A DNA stretch of 64,000 nucleotides from Tautonia marina (GTDB lineage Bacteria > Planctomycetota > Planctomycetia > Isosphaerales > Isosphaeraceae). Where the stretch lies: positions 124,001 through 188,000 of the forward strand of contig NZ_WEZF01000013.1 of the NCBI RefSeq assembly GCF_009177065.1. The letters run 5' to 3'. The notes under the pieces are model-generated. The model was not told the DNA's origin. It searched no databases and saw only the letters and a program-made list of their open reading frames with translations. The translations under genes were made by a program, and so were the position numbers. Shown in pieces: positions 35,198-43,737 of this stretch (within the stretch, counting starts at the first letter, position 1; each line of letters opens with the position of its first letter).

Positions 35198-35213
35198 TCG
35201 CAGTCGGCAATAC

Positions 35214-35305
35214 GCGGTAGGCAGCAGGCAGGAAGACGCCGGAGATCGGAAACTGCTTTCTGTCTTCTTCTGACTTCCCTCTGCCTACTGCCCGCTGCCT
35301 ACCGC
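35214..35305. repeat. 92-bp imperfect inverted-repeat element (REP/MITE-like)
   Basis: Terminal arms of 18 bp, GCGGTAGGCAGCAGGCAG and CTGCCCGCTGCCTACCGC, match as reverse complements at 17 of 18 positions. An inner GAAGAC/GTCTTC pair extends the fold. It fills most of the gap between the GldG-fusion gene and the DUF4340 gene. There is no coding potential. Confidence 0.7.
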
Positions 35306-35329
35306 CTACTCCCATAAAGAGCCACCACC

Positions 35330-36886
35330 ATGAACGAAACCGCCAAGACGCTCGCATTCGCCGGTGTCGCCCTGGTGACGCTGGCCGCCGCCTCGCTGGC
35401 CACCTGGCTGCCCGACTGGCGAAGCCCGGGGGCCGGATTCGACGATCAGGGGGAAGCCTTCTTCCCCGCCTTTGCCGAAGCGGTCGACGCCGACCCACTC
35501 GCCGCCAAGGTGCTGGAGGTCGTCTCCTACGACGAGGACACCGCCGAGGTCCGTCCCTTCCAGGTCGAGTTCCGCGACGGCGAGTGGACGATTCCCTCGC
35601 ACCACGACTACCCCGCCGACGCCCAGGACCGCATGGCCCGCCTCGCCGCTCAGGTGGCCGACCTGACCAAGGAGGCCATTCGATCCGACCGCGCCAGCGA
35701 TCACGAAGAACTCGGCGTCATCGACCCGATGGATGAGAAAATCACCAGCCTCAAGGGCCGAGGCACGCGGATCACCCTCCGCGGCGCTCCCGGAGGCGAG
35801 GCCCTGGCCGACCTCATCCTCGGCCGCCCCATCCCCGACCGCGAAGGGCTCCGCTACGTCCGCATCCCCGGCAAGAACCGGGTATATTCGGCCGCCGTCG
35901 ATCTCGACCTCACCACCCGGTTCGCTGATTGGATCGACACCGATTTGCTTGATGCCTCCGCCCCGCAGACCCGCCTGATCTCCTACGACACCCGCAAGGT
36001 CAACCCCGACGAACGCACCGCCGACGGCGCGTTCGTCGTTCGACCCGGCGACCCGCTCGTCATCGCCCGCAACGACGCGAACGAGTGGACCATCGAGGGC
36101 CTTGGCCCCGACCAGGAGGTTGACTCCAGCAAGGTCGGCGACCTGATCCAGGCGGTCGATGCCTTGAAGATCGTCGGCGTTCGTCCCTTGCCCTCGGCCC
36201 GCAACGCCATCCTCCGATCGCTCGTGAGCAAGGGGTTCTACCCGACCCAGCAAGGCGACCTCCTCTCGAACGAGGGGAGCCTGACGGTGGCCAACGACGA
36301 AGGGATCGTCACCACCCTCCGCTTCGGCGAGATCACCCTCGCCACCGGCGACGAGCTCACCGCCGGCGTTGGCGAAGATCAGGACGCCTCGGCCGAGGAC
36401 GAATCCGCCGACGCATCCACCGATGACGAATCTTCGGAATCCGGTCAAACCGAAGGGCGCTACCTCATCGTCTCCGTCGCCTTCGATGAAACCTACCTCG
36501 CCGAGGAGGACGATGCCGACACGACCGGCACCCTTCCCGACGACGTCTTTGCCCGAGCCCCCGACGACCCCGCCCGCATCGAGGCCGAGGCGAAACTTGC
36601 CGCCGAGGCCGAACGCAAGCAGCAGGCCCGCGACCAACGCATCAAGGAAAGCCAGGAAACGGTCGCCGAGCTGAACCGCCAGTTCGCCAACTGGTACTAC
36701 GTCGTCCCCGGTGACGACTTCCGCAAGATCGCCCTCGATCGTGACGCCTTCCTCAAGGCCGCCGGCGAGCCCGACGCCGCCGACGCCGCCGCGCCCCCTC
36801 CCTCGTTCGGCCCCGGCGGTTTCCCCCCCGGCGGTGGCCTGCCCCCCGGCCTGAACCTTCCCGGCCTTGGCGGCCCGCAAGGGTGA
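35330..36886 (+). CDS. DUF4340 domain protein, exporter-associated
   Basis: 518 residues. One N-terminal membrane helix (AFAGVALVTLAAASLATWLP) and then a large soluble domain with DUF4340 features (FRDGEWTIPSHHDYPADAQDRM split over one segment, HEELGVIDP, GRPIPDREGLRYVRIPGKNRVYSAAVD, RFADWIDTDLL). A strongly acidic stretch follows at about 345-370 (DASAEDESADASTDDESSES). The end is Pro/Gly-rich (FGPGGFPPGGGLPPGLN), probably disordered. DUF4340 genes commonly follow gldG-like genes, so this is a likely envelope partner of the exporter. The intergenic inverted repeat precedes it; the promoter could be separate. Confidence 0.9.
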   Translation: MNETAKTLAFAGVALVTLAAASLATWLPDWRSPGAGFDDQGEAFFPAFAEAVDADPLAAKVLEVVSYDEDTAEVRPFQVEFRDGEWTIPSHHDYPADAQDRMARLAAQVADLTKEAIRSDRASDHEELGVIDPMDEKITSLKGRGTRITLRGAPGGEALADLILGRPIPDREGLRYVRIPGKNRVYSAAVDLDLTTRFADWIDTDLLDASAPQTRLISYDTRKVNPDERTADGAFVVRPGDPLVIARNDANEWTIEGLGPDQEVDSSKVGDLIQAVDALKIVGVRPLPSARNAILRSLVSKGFYPTQQGDLLSNEGSLTVANDEGIVTTLRFGEITLATGDELTAGVGEDQDASAEDESADASTDDESSESGQTEGRYLIVSVAFDETYLAEEDDADTTGTLPDDVFARAPDDPARIEAEAKLAAEAERKQQARDQRIKESQETVAELNRQFANWYYVVPGDDFRKIALDRDAFLKAAGEPDAADAAAPPPSFGPGGFPPGGGLPPGLNLPGLGGPQG

Positions 36887-36937
36887 CCCGGACCGGACCA
36901 GAACCGTTCGAAAGCGACCTTTCGCGTCGGAGGATCG

Positions 36938-39787
36938 ATGACTCCCCCGCTCGTTCCCTCCGACGCCCGAACCGATCGCATCATGCGGCTGCGAGGCGTC
37001 CGGGTCCACAACCTCAAGGGGGTGGACCTCGACCTGCCCCGCAACGAGCTGATCGTCTTCACCGGCGTCAGCGGATCGGGAAAAAGTTCGCTCGCATTTG
37101 ACACCATTTATGCGGAAGGCCAGCGGCGCTACGTTGAGACCTTCTCCCCCTACGCCCGGCAGTTTCTGGAAACGCTCGACACGCCCGAGGCCGACCGGAT
37201 CGAGGGGCTGCCCCCCGCCATTGCCGTCTCCCAGCGGCAGGGAAGGCGATCGAGCCGAAGTACCGTCGGCTCGGTCACTGAGATCCATGATTATCTGGCG
37301 ATCCTTTATGCAAGGCTCGGTCGGGTCCTCTGCATGAATTGCGGGCTGGAGGTCCGACCGGCCGACGCGGAAGCGGTGGTCGCCGCCATCGAGGAGCTGC
37401 CCGACGGGAGTCGCTACCAGATCGGCTTCCCGCTGGAAATCCGGCCCGACACCGACCGCGCCGCCCTGGCGGCCTTGCTGCGCGAGGATGGGTTCCTCCG
37501 TGTCCGCGTCGGCGATCGGGTCGAGACGATCGAGGACAGCCCCATCCCCGAACCGGTCGGCGAGGCTTCAGTCGATGTCATCGTCGATCGTCTCGTCCGG
37601 GGCCGAGAGGACTCGGGACGTCGAGGAGACTCGATCGAAACCGCCTTCGATCGCGGCCTCGGGCGCTGTCGGGTGATCGCCGAGGACCACGTTCGGACCT
37701 TCTATCGCGGCTGGCGGTGTTCCGGTTGCGGCACCGATCACCTGGCCCCCGAGCCCCGATTGTTCCGCCCGAACAGCCCGATCGGCGCCTGTCCGTCGTG
37801 CCAGGGGTTCGGCCGGGTGATCGACCTCGACCTGGACCGAATCGTCCCCGACCGTTCGAAGTCGATCGAGGACGGGGCGATCGCTCCCTGGACGACGCCG
37901 AACTACCGGGAACATCTGGACAACCTACTGCGCGTTGCTCCGACGCTGGGCATCCCAACGGATCGGCCGTTCAAGTTCCTGGAGCCGGAGCAGGTCCGAT
38001 TGATCGTCGAGGGGGCTTCCCGGCTGGGCTTCGCCGGGCTCCGCCGCTTCTTCGATGCTCTGGAGCGGAAGACGTACAAGATGCATATTCGCGTCTTCCT
38101 CAGTCGATGGCGCGGCTACCGCTCCTGCCCTGATTGCGGCGGGGCTCGCCTTCGGCCCGAGGCATTGGCGGTGAAGGTGGCCGGGCTCGATATCGCGAGC
38201 CTCTCGGCCTTGCCAATTGGCGAGGCCCGAGCGGTGATCGACACCTTCGCCTCGACCAAAGCCGGGGCCGGCTCGATCGCCCGCCGCGCCATCGAACCGG
38301 TTCGGGCGAGGCTCGGTTACCTCGGTCGCATCGGCCTCGATTACCTGACGCTCGACCGCCAGGCGCGGACCCTCTCCGGAGGAGAAACGCGACGGGTTGC
38401 CCTCACAAGGGCCCTGGGATCGGGACTGGTCAATACCCTGTACGTCCTCGATGAGCCGTCGATCGGCCTGCACCCGAGCGACATCGACCGGCTCGTCTCG
38501 ACCCTGCTCGATCTCCGAGACCGGGGGAATGCCGTCGTCGTGGTCGAACATGACGAAGCGATCATGCGATCCGCCGACCGGATCGTCGATGTCGGCCCCG
38601 GAGCGGGGGCAATGGGAGGCCGCATCCTCTACGAGGGCCCCCCCGACGGCCTGGCCGCCGCCCCCGAGTCGGCCACCGGAGCCTTCCTCGCCCGCCGGCG
38701 CCGGGTCGTGCCACCCGCTCGGCGTCGGGAGCCGACGAAGGACAAAGCCCTGACCCTTAAGGGGGCGACTGGAAACAATCTCAAGGATCTCGATATCTCG
38801 TTTCCGCTCGGCCTGATCTGCGTGGTGACGGGGGTGAGCGGGTCGGGCAAGAGTACGCTGGTCGACCGCACGCTTTACCCCGCCCTGCTCCGCCGCCTGA
38901 AGGGAGAGCATGAGCCGGGTGAGCCATTCCGCGAACTGCTCGGCACCGGGTCGATCGACGATGTGGTCCTCGTCGATCAATCCCCGATTGGCCGATCGGC
39001 CCGGTCGAACCCGGCGACGTACGTCAAGGCGTTCGACGAGATTCGCAAGACCTTCGCCGCCACGCACGAGGCCAAGCTGCGCAACTACGGCCCCAGCCGA
39101 TTCAGCTTCAACGTGGCCGGCGGGCGGTGCGAGGCGTGCGAGGGGAACGGCTACCAGATCATCGACATGCAGTTTCTCTCCGATGTCATGGTCCGCTGTC
39201 CCGAATGCCACGGCACCCGGTTCCGGTCGGAGACGCTGGAGGTCACCTACCGGGGGAAGTCGATCGCCGAGGTGCTCGATCTGACCGTTCGCGAGGCGTT
39301 CGCCTTCTTCAAGAACCGGCCCAAGGTCCAGGCAAAACTGCGACCGTTGATGGGTGTCGGGCTCGATTACCTCCGCCTCGGCCAGCCGGCCTCGACCCTC
39401 TCCGGCGGTGAGGCCCAGCGCCTGAAGCTGGCGTCGTACCTCCCGACCTCGGCCGCTTCGGCCGCGACGCGGTCGGCCCTGCCGTCGTCTCTCTTGCTGC
39501 TTGATGAGCCGACAACGGGCCTGCATCCCTCGGATGTCCTGACGTTGATTGATTGCCTGAACACGCTGGCGGATCTCGGGCATTCGTTGATTCTCGTCGA
39601 GCACAACCCCGAGCTGATGCTCTGTGCCGACTGGATCATCGACCTCGGCCCCGGCGCCGGAGACGCCGGCGGCCGGATCGTCGCCGAGGGTCCTCCCGAG
39701 ACGATCGCCCAGGCCGACACCCCCACCGGCCGCGTCCTCGCCGCCGCCCTTGCCGCCGCGGCAGGGGAAACGGATCATGAGGTGTGA
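36938..39787 (+). CDS. uvrA: excinuclease ABC subunit A (UvrA)
   Basis: 949 residues. Damage-recognition ATPase of nucleotide excision repair. First Walker A GVSGSGKSS (43-50), UvrB-binding region at about 125-240 (LPDGSRYQIGFPLEI, DVIVDRLVRG), first zinc module CSGCG..CPSC, signature LSGGETRRVAL, Walker B VLDEPSIGLHP; second Walker A 632-640, second zinc module CEACEGNG..CPECHG, signature LSGGEAQRLKL, Walker B LLDEPTTGLHP. Both NBDs look active. Several family blocks deviate from the standard housekeeping form, for example SPIGRSARSNPATYVKAFDEIR (normally SPIGRTPRSNPATYTG) and AVSQRQGRRSSRSTVGS. It may therefore be a UvrA paralogue. GGAGG precedes the ATG. It lies 51 bp after the DUF4340 gene, so cotranscription with the exporter is possible. 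Confidence 0.93.
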   Translation: MTPPLVPSDARTDRIMRLRGVRVHNLKGVDLDLPRNELIVFTGVSGSGKSSLAFDTIYAEGQRRYVETFSPYARQFLETLDTPEADRIEGLPPAIAVSQRQGRRSSRSTVGSVTEIHDYLAILYARLGRVLCMNCGLEVRPADAEAVVAAIEELPDGSRYQIGFPLEIRPDTDRAALAALLREDGFLRVRVGDRVETIEDSPIPEPVGEASVDVIVDRLVRGREDSGRRGDSIETAFDRGLGRCRVIAEDHVRTFYRGWRCSGCGTDHLAPEPRLFRPNSPIGACPSCQGFGRVIDLDLDRIVPDRSKSIEDGAIAPWTTPNYREHLDNLLRVAPTLGIPTDRPFKFLEPEQVRLIVEGASRLGFAGLRRFFDALERKTYKMHIRVFLSRWRGYRSCPDCGGARLRPEALAVKVAGLDIASLSALPIGEARAVIDTFASTKAGAGSIARRAIEPVRARLGYLGRIGLDYLTLDRQARTLSGGETRRVALTRALGSGLVNTLYVLDEPSIGLHPSDIDRLVSTLLDLRDRGNAVVVVEHDEAIMRSADRIVDVGPGAGAMGGRILYEGPPDGLAAAPESATGAFLARRRRVVPPARRREPTKDKALTLKGATGNNLKDLDISFPLGLICVVTGVSGSGKSTLVDRTLYPALLRRLKGEHEPGEPFRELLGTGSIDDVVLVDQSPIGRSARSNPATYVKAFDEIRKTFAATHEAKLRNYGPSRFSFNVAGGRCEACEGNGYQIIDMQFLSDVMVRCPECHGTRFRSETLEVTYRGKSIAEVLDLTVREAFAFFKNRPKVQAKLRPLMGVGLDYLRLGQPASTLSGGEAQRLKLASYLPTSAASAATRSALPSSLLLLDEPTTGLHPSDVLTLIDCLNTLADLGHSLILVEHNPELMLCADWIIDLGPGAGDAGGRIVAEGPPETIAQADTPTGRVLAAALAAAAGETDHEV

Positions 39788-39824
39788 GACCGATGAAACG
39801 CTCCATCGGATTGGGGAGCACACC

Positions 39825-39950
39825 ATGTCGGCCCAAGATGAGGCTGCCGCCATCGAGTTCCAGCGTTTGGGGCAAACGCCCATCGCAATGGCCAGGGATG
39901 CGACCCTGGTCAGGCGGAATCTGGGAAACTTCGCCAGGATCCCCGGATGA
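39825..39950 (+). CDS. possible 41-residue small protein
   Basis: A short frame MSAQDEAAAIEFQRLGQTPI... with GGGGAG about 6 nt before the ATG, located just after uvrA. The composition is protein-like, but it is so short that chance is a real option. No family is recognised. Confidence 0.25.
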   Translation: MSAQDEAAAIEFQRLGQTPIAMARDATLVRRNLGNFARIPG

Positions 39951-40023
39951 AGTGCCGAGGACTGGACGAGCGATGCGGAGCCATCGGAGCCGGAAATACG
40001 AACATCCTGATCGGAGAACATGA

Positions 40024-41205
40024 ATGATTGCCATAATAACGCTGCTTTCGGTGACGGTGACAATGGTCGGAACGAGCCTTCCAGAGCAGGTGACAGAAGG
40101 CCAGCGGGTTACCGTCGCCGATGTCGGAGACCTGCGCAGGGTTCTGGGATCGGCACGGCCGGGGATGACGATCGCCCTGGAGCCAGGGGTGTACGAGGGG
40201 GGGACCTTCGTGCGCGACCTGATCGGTGAGCCGGGAAGGCCGATCGTCATCACGGCGGCCGACCCCGATCGGCCTCCGGTGATCCGGGGGGGCGGCTCCG
40301 CGTTTCAACTGAGCGGCCCGGCCCATGTGGAACTGCGGGATCTGGTGCTTGAAGGGGCGACCGGCAACGGCCTGAACATCGACGACGGCGGATCGGCCGA
40401 GGGATCGGCGCATCATATCGTCTTGCGTCGATTGGTCGTGCGAGACGTGAGGCCTGACGGAAATCGAGACGGAATCAAGCTCTCGGGCGTCGATGCGTTC
40501 CGGGTCGAAGATTGCACCATCGAGCGCTGGGGGTCGGGCGGGTCGGGCATCGACATGGTCGGATGCCACGACGGCGAGATCGTCGGCTGCGTCTTCCGGG
40601 ACGGAGGTGGTCGAGGGGGAAACGGGGTGCAAGGCAAGGGAGGGACCGCCCGAGTCGCGGTCAAGCGATGCCGATTCGAGCAGGCGGGCGACCGCGCCCT
40701 GAACCTCGGCGGCAGCACCGGAACGCCGTTCTTCCGGCCGCTCGATCCGGGGTACGAGGCGAAAGACCTGCTGGTCGAGGACTGCGTCGTGATCGGCGGT
40801 CAGGCGGGTGTGGCGTTCGTTGGGGTCGATGGAGCGACCGTCCGGCACTGCGTCTTCTACCGGCCGGGTCGGTTCGGCCTGCGGATCCTGCAAGAGACCG
40901 TGGGGCCGAACTTCGTCCCAAGCCGCAATGGGCAATTTGTTGACAATATCGTCGCGTACCGATCGGACGAAATGGTCTCACCCATCAACATCGGTCCAAA
41001 CACAGCGCCCGAGACCTTCACACTGGCCCGGAACGTCTGGTACTGCCTCGATGCTCCGGAACAGAGTCCGAGGCTCGATCTGCCGGAAGAAGGAGGCCGA
41101 TCGGGCGTCGATCCCGGCTTCGTCGATCCCGAAGGGGGGGATTTCCGACTCCGCCCGGGGAGCCCCGCCCGACCCGCGGGCCCCCGGGAAGCGGGGCGAG
41201 ATTGA
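40024..41205 (+). CDS. secreted right-handed parallel beta-helix protein
   Basis: 393 residues. Weak signal peptide (MIAIITLLSVTVTMVG). The body shows parallel beta-helix coils: GDLRRVLGSARPGMTIALEPGVYEGG, GEPGRPIVITAADPDRPPVIRGG in pieces, HVELRDLVLEGATGNGLNI, HHIVLRRLVVRDVRPDG, GIKLSGVDAFRVEDCTIERW, GIDMVGCHDGEIVGCVF and DLLVEDCVVIGG. The opening pattern is that of pectate lyase/polysaccharide-lyase-6-like planctomycete proteins, but catalytic residues cannot be assigned by eye. Likely exported and acting on polysaccharides (inference). The C-terminus (FVDPEGGDFRLRPGSPA) is a typical end of such proteins. Start overlaps an out-of-frame ATG four bases earlier. Confidence 0.82.
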   Translation: MIAIITLLSVTVTMVGTSLPEQVTEGQRVTVADVGDLRRVLGSARPGMTIALEPGVYEGGTFVRDLIGEPGRPIVITAADPDRPPVIRGGGSAFQLSGPAHVELRDLVLEGATGNGLNIDDGGSAEGSAHHIVLRRLVVRDVRPDGNRDGIKLSGVDAFRVEDCTIERWGSGGSGIDMVGCHDGEIVGCVFRDGGGRGGNGVQGKGGTARVAVKRCRFEQAGDRALNLGGSTGTPFFRPLDPGYEAKDLLVEDCVVIGGQAGVAFVGVDGATVRHCVFYRPGRFGLRILQETVGPNFVPSRNGQFVDNIVAYRSDEMVSPINIGPNTAPETFTLARNVWYCLDAPEQSPRLDLPEEGGRSGVDPGFVDPEGGDFRLRPGSPARPAGPREAGRD

Positions 41206-41403
41206 GGCCGATCCCCCTCGCGGGGGCTTCGGGGAATCGCGCACGGTGACGAAATGGGGCGGATTGTCAAAGAGCAAGAGGGACCGGGCCTTCGTGGTTC
41301 ATCCAGCGATAGGAACGGTTTTCACCCACGTTCCGGAGTTATAGTCGGGGGGCTGGGACGATGCGTCGGTGTTGGCTCCAAACGCGAGGACCCCTCTCCC
41401 CGG

Positions 41404-41429
41404 CCCTCTCCCCGCCCGCGGGGAGAGGG
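41404..41429. terminator. hairpin, bidirectional terminator / common repeat
   Basis: A perfect 11-bp stem CCCTCTCCCCG/CGGGGAGAGGG with a 4-nt loop lies between the convergent beta-helix and sialidase genes. A second CCCCTCTCCCC copy just upstream offers an alternative longer fold. CCCTCTCCCC/GGGGAGAGGG hairpins are dispersed in many bacterial genomes, so it may also be a repeat copy. Confidence 0.6.
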
Positions 41430-41475
41430 GGTCGGAACCGTTCGGCAAGAGACGCTGAGGGACGCTTCATGGAGG

Positions 41476-42564
41476 TCATTGCTCCTGACCGAGAACCCAG
41501 GATTCATCAAAGATGGCGTGATTGACGACGGAGCGGCGGTCGGAGGTGAAGACGACGTGGATGCGACCGTCGCGGGCCTGGAAGGCGATCGGGTAGCCGT
41601 AGTCGCGGTCGCCATCGGCCAGGATGCGGCGGTGGGGGTATGAGGCGTCGTGGTCGGTCGAGAGGGCGACGGCCAGTGGGGTGCGGCGGGTCATGCTGTC
41701 ATTGTAGACGAGCAAGAGGTTGCCGCTCTGAAGCTTCAACAGGTCGACGGCGGCGTTGGGGTTCGGGAAGGCGGAGTTCAGCCCTTCGGTCCAGGTCTGG
41801 CCACGGTCGTCCGACTCGGCGCGGATGATGTAGCCGTCGGTGGTGGGTCCGTAGTCGCCGCCGCGTCGGCAGTAGGCGACGATCCGGCCGTCGGGCAGTT
41901 GCACGGGGGCGGGTTGCAGGTTCCCGCGGGCCGACCGGATGCGGCCCAGCTCCTGCCAGCCGGCGAAGGGGTCGGCCGGGTCGAAGCGGTAGAAGACCGA
42001 GCAGGTGTCGGGGCCGACCGATTCGGTGTCCTCGCCCGTCTCGAAGTAGGCGGGCAAGAGGTACGAGCCGTCGTCGAGAACGATCGGCCGGTTGCGGACC
42101 ATCATGCCGGCCTCGGTGGCGAGGATTGAGGCGTCGGACCAGGTCTGTGCGCCGTCTCGGGACACCTTGAACTGGATGCGGGAGCTGGACCAGGTGTCGC
42201 CGAACCGGACAACGTAAAAGAGCCAGACGAGGCCGTCGGGAGCCTGCCAGATCACGCCGTTGCCGGCCGATCGGAGGGGGTCCTTGGCGATGACCTCGGG
42301 GAAGGTCCAGGCGTCGGTCCCTTTGGCCAGGCGAGATCCGTAGACGGCCGTATCCGTCGCGTACTCGCCCGCGCCGCCGTAGTAGACGAGGTACAGGTCG
42401 CCATTGGCCAGCTCGTCCATGCAGGCGGGATGCTTGTAAGGGCCGGTCTCGATTTCCGGTCCGAAGATGCGGCGGATCGTGAGCGATCCATCGGCCGGGG
42501 CTTCGGTCTGGGGAGGGGCAGCGGCGAGCACGGCGAGGCCGGCGGCGAGCGTGAGGATCAACAT
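41476..42564 (-). CDS. secreted sialidase/neuraminidase-like BNR protein
   Basis: 362 residues from MLILTLAAGLAVLAAAPP, a signal peptide; the frame upstream of this ATG reads as unrelated sequence and was rejected. Propeller blades: GPYKHPACMDELANGDLYLVYYGG, GVIWQAPDGLVWLFYVVRFGDTW, Asp-boxes SRDGAQTWSD and SDDRGQTWTEG, NRPIVLDDGSYLLPAYFETG, and NPNAAVDLLKLQSGNLLLVYND. This matches exo-alpha-sialidase-like (BNR_2) proteins common in planctomycetes, many of which may act on sugars other than sialic acid. Catalytic Arg triad and Tyr are not assigned. Probably periplasmic or extracellular. Confidence 0.88.
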   Translation of the reverse strand: MLILTLAAGLAVLAAAPPQTEAPADGSLTIRRIFGPEIETGPYKHPACMDELANGDLYLVYYGGAGEYATDTAVYGSRLAKGTDAWTFPEVIAKDPLRSAGNGVIWQAPDGLVWLFYVVRFGDTWSSSRIQFKVSRDGAQTWSDASILATEAGMMVRNRPIVLDDGSYLLPAYFETGEDTESVGPDTCSVFYRFDPADPFAGWQELGRIRSARGNLQPAPVQLPDGRIVAYCRRGGDYGPTTDGYIIRAESDDRGQTWTEGLNSAFPNPNAAVDLLKLQSGNLLLVYNDSMTRRTPLAVALSTDHDASYPHRRILADGDRDYGYPIAFQARDGRIHVVFTSDRRSVVNHAIFDESWVLGQEQ

Positions 42565-42779
42565 GGGTGCGCAGTCCTGGAGTCGAGAGAACGGTCCTGG
42601 AATGGGGTCGGATCGAGAGCGGAGCAAAGCGAGGCGAAGCGAGGCGGATGGGATCACGGGGTCGTGGGCGACCCGGCCCGGAGTGGGAATTACCCTATCG
42701 CTCGGCGCGGCGTTCGACAACGACCTCGTCGAGCCTCACCGGGACGGCCCGAGCGTCGTCGAGCCCGGCGGCTCGGGTC

Positions 42780-43254
42780 GGTGCGCGCGCCGGTGCGCTC
42801 CTGGGTGCGCCTCGGACAGGGGAGGGAGGATCGACGTAACCTCTTTTTGGATTTAACAGTTGAAGCCATGAGCCGGATTTCGTTTCGGCAACGGACCTCG
42901 TCGGTTTCTTGGGCCGGCGCCCCGGACTCGGACGGCAAGGGCGAGGAGGGTGCGCCCTCGGGTGCGCCGGGCGGTGCGCCTTCGGGTGCGCCACCGTGCC
43001 GGCCTCGGAACACCCCAAAGAGAATACCGCAACCCAATACACAACAATTAGTTGCAGCAAATGACACCGAGAGCGAGGGGGGGCTGTCTGGGTTCGTTTC
43101 GAGAAGGAGGACGCAGGAGAGGCGGAGGCGAATCGAGCCGGGGAAGGAACTGGAAGGAATCGTTTCTCGAAGGGGGACGGCCGAGGTCCCATCGGGCCGC
43201 GCGGTGCGGTCGGGTGCGCGGGGCGGTGCGCCTCGGGTGCGCCAGTCGGTGCGC
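42780..43254 (+). repeat. three clusters of GGTGCGC with about 12-bp spacing
   Basis: GGTGCGC occurs in three groups. Group one has three copies exactly 12 bp apart (from 42780), group two has four copies exactly 12 bp apart (from 42949), and group three has five copies at spacings of 10, 12, 11 and 12 (from 43203, first copy GGTGCGG). The bases between copies vary (CTCG, GGGC, TTCG). The groups are separated by 138 and 211 bp of unrelated sequence. No protein explains this phasing. Confidence 0.8.
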
Positions 43255-43680
43255 TGAAGGGGAAGAACGGAACGTCTTTCATGACAGGAGCATCGGGAAA
43301 TTCAGGACGTTTGTTTCGAGACTTTCTTCGGTGTGGAGAGCGGTCAGGGTGGGAAAGGCGAGGACCAATAACAACCAACCAAGCACTGAATCAATTTGGG
43401 GGAATGACGGGGTTCAGCCATCTCAGACGACGAGCCGAGGATCGGGGAAGGACGCCATAACAAGAGAATCGTGAGAAGGGGGAGGGGCAGTCACAAAAAC
43501 CGATTGAGGAAGGCGGATTCTCGACGGGGAGGGTCAGGAAAGCGGGGAGTGAGGAGAAGGGGAAGGGCGGCGGTCTCGCGGTCGGTCGGTGGCCACTGCG
43601 TCGCAGGCGCACGGCGCCTCCGGCGGCTCGAAACCGAGAAGCAATCGAGTTGCCGAGGCATCGGGAGGAGGTCACGGGTC

Positions 43681-43714
43681 GGGGAAACGCCTTGAGGGAG
43701 GCAGGCGTTTCCCC
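43681..43714 (-). terminator. hairpin terminator after TlpA-like gene
   Basis: A perfect 12-bp stem GGGGAAACGCCT/AGGCGTTTCCCC with a 10-nt loop lies 23 bp past the stop codon of the minus-strand TlpA-like gene. Confidence 0.7.
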
Positions 43715-43737
43715 GAAAGACGGGAACGGGAGCGGCG

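Larger units (their letters stand above)
42565..43737. other. 1.2-kb gene-free tract with phased repeats
   Basis: Open frames here are short, overlap on both strands and show no family-like sequence or ribosome site. The tract contains three GGTGCGC clusters, an AT-rich patch near the middle (around the CAATACACAACAATTAG segment) and a terminator hairpin at the right end. Confidence 0.55.

Noticed and set aside
35306-37288. Minus-strand frame of 660 codons
   Set aside because: Antisense of the DUF4340 gene and the start of uvrA. Val/Gly/Asp-rich shadow.
37925-40063. Minus-strand frame of 712 codons
   Set aside because: Antisense of uvrA, which has full family motifs on the other strand.
41389-41433. 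Possible CRISPR or rRNA-like structure in the CCCTCTCCCC hairpin
   Set aside because: It is a single palindromic hairpin of a type common between convergent genes, with no array.
42780-43254. Possible CRISPR array
   Set aside because: The repeated unit is only 7 bp and the spacers about 5 bp, far too short. No cas genes are nearby.
42430-43378. Several overlapping frames across the phased-repeat tract
   Set aside because: They have low-complexity Arg/Pro/Gly content, occur on both strands, and none has a ribosome site or family-like sequence.
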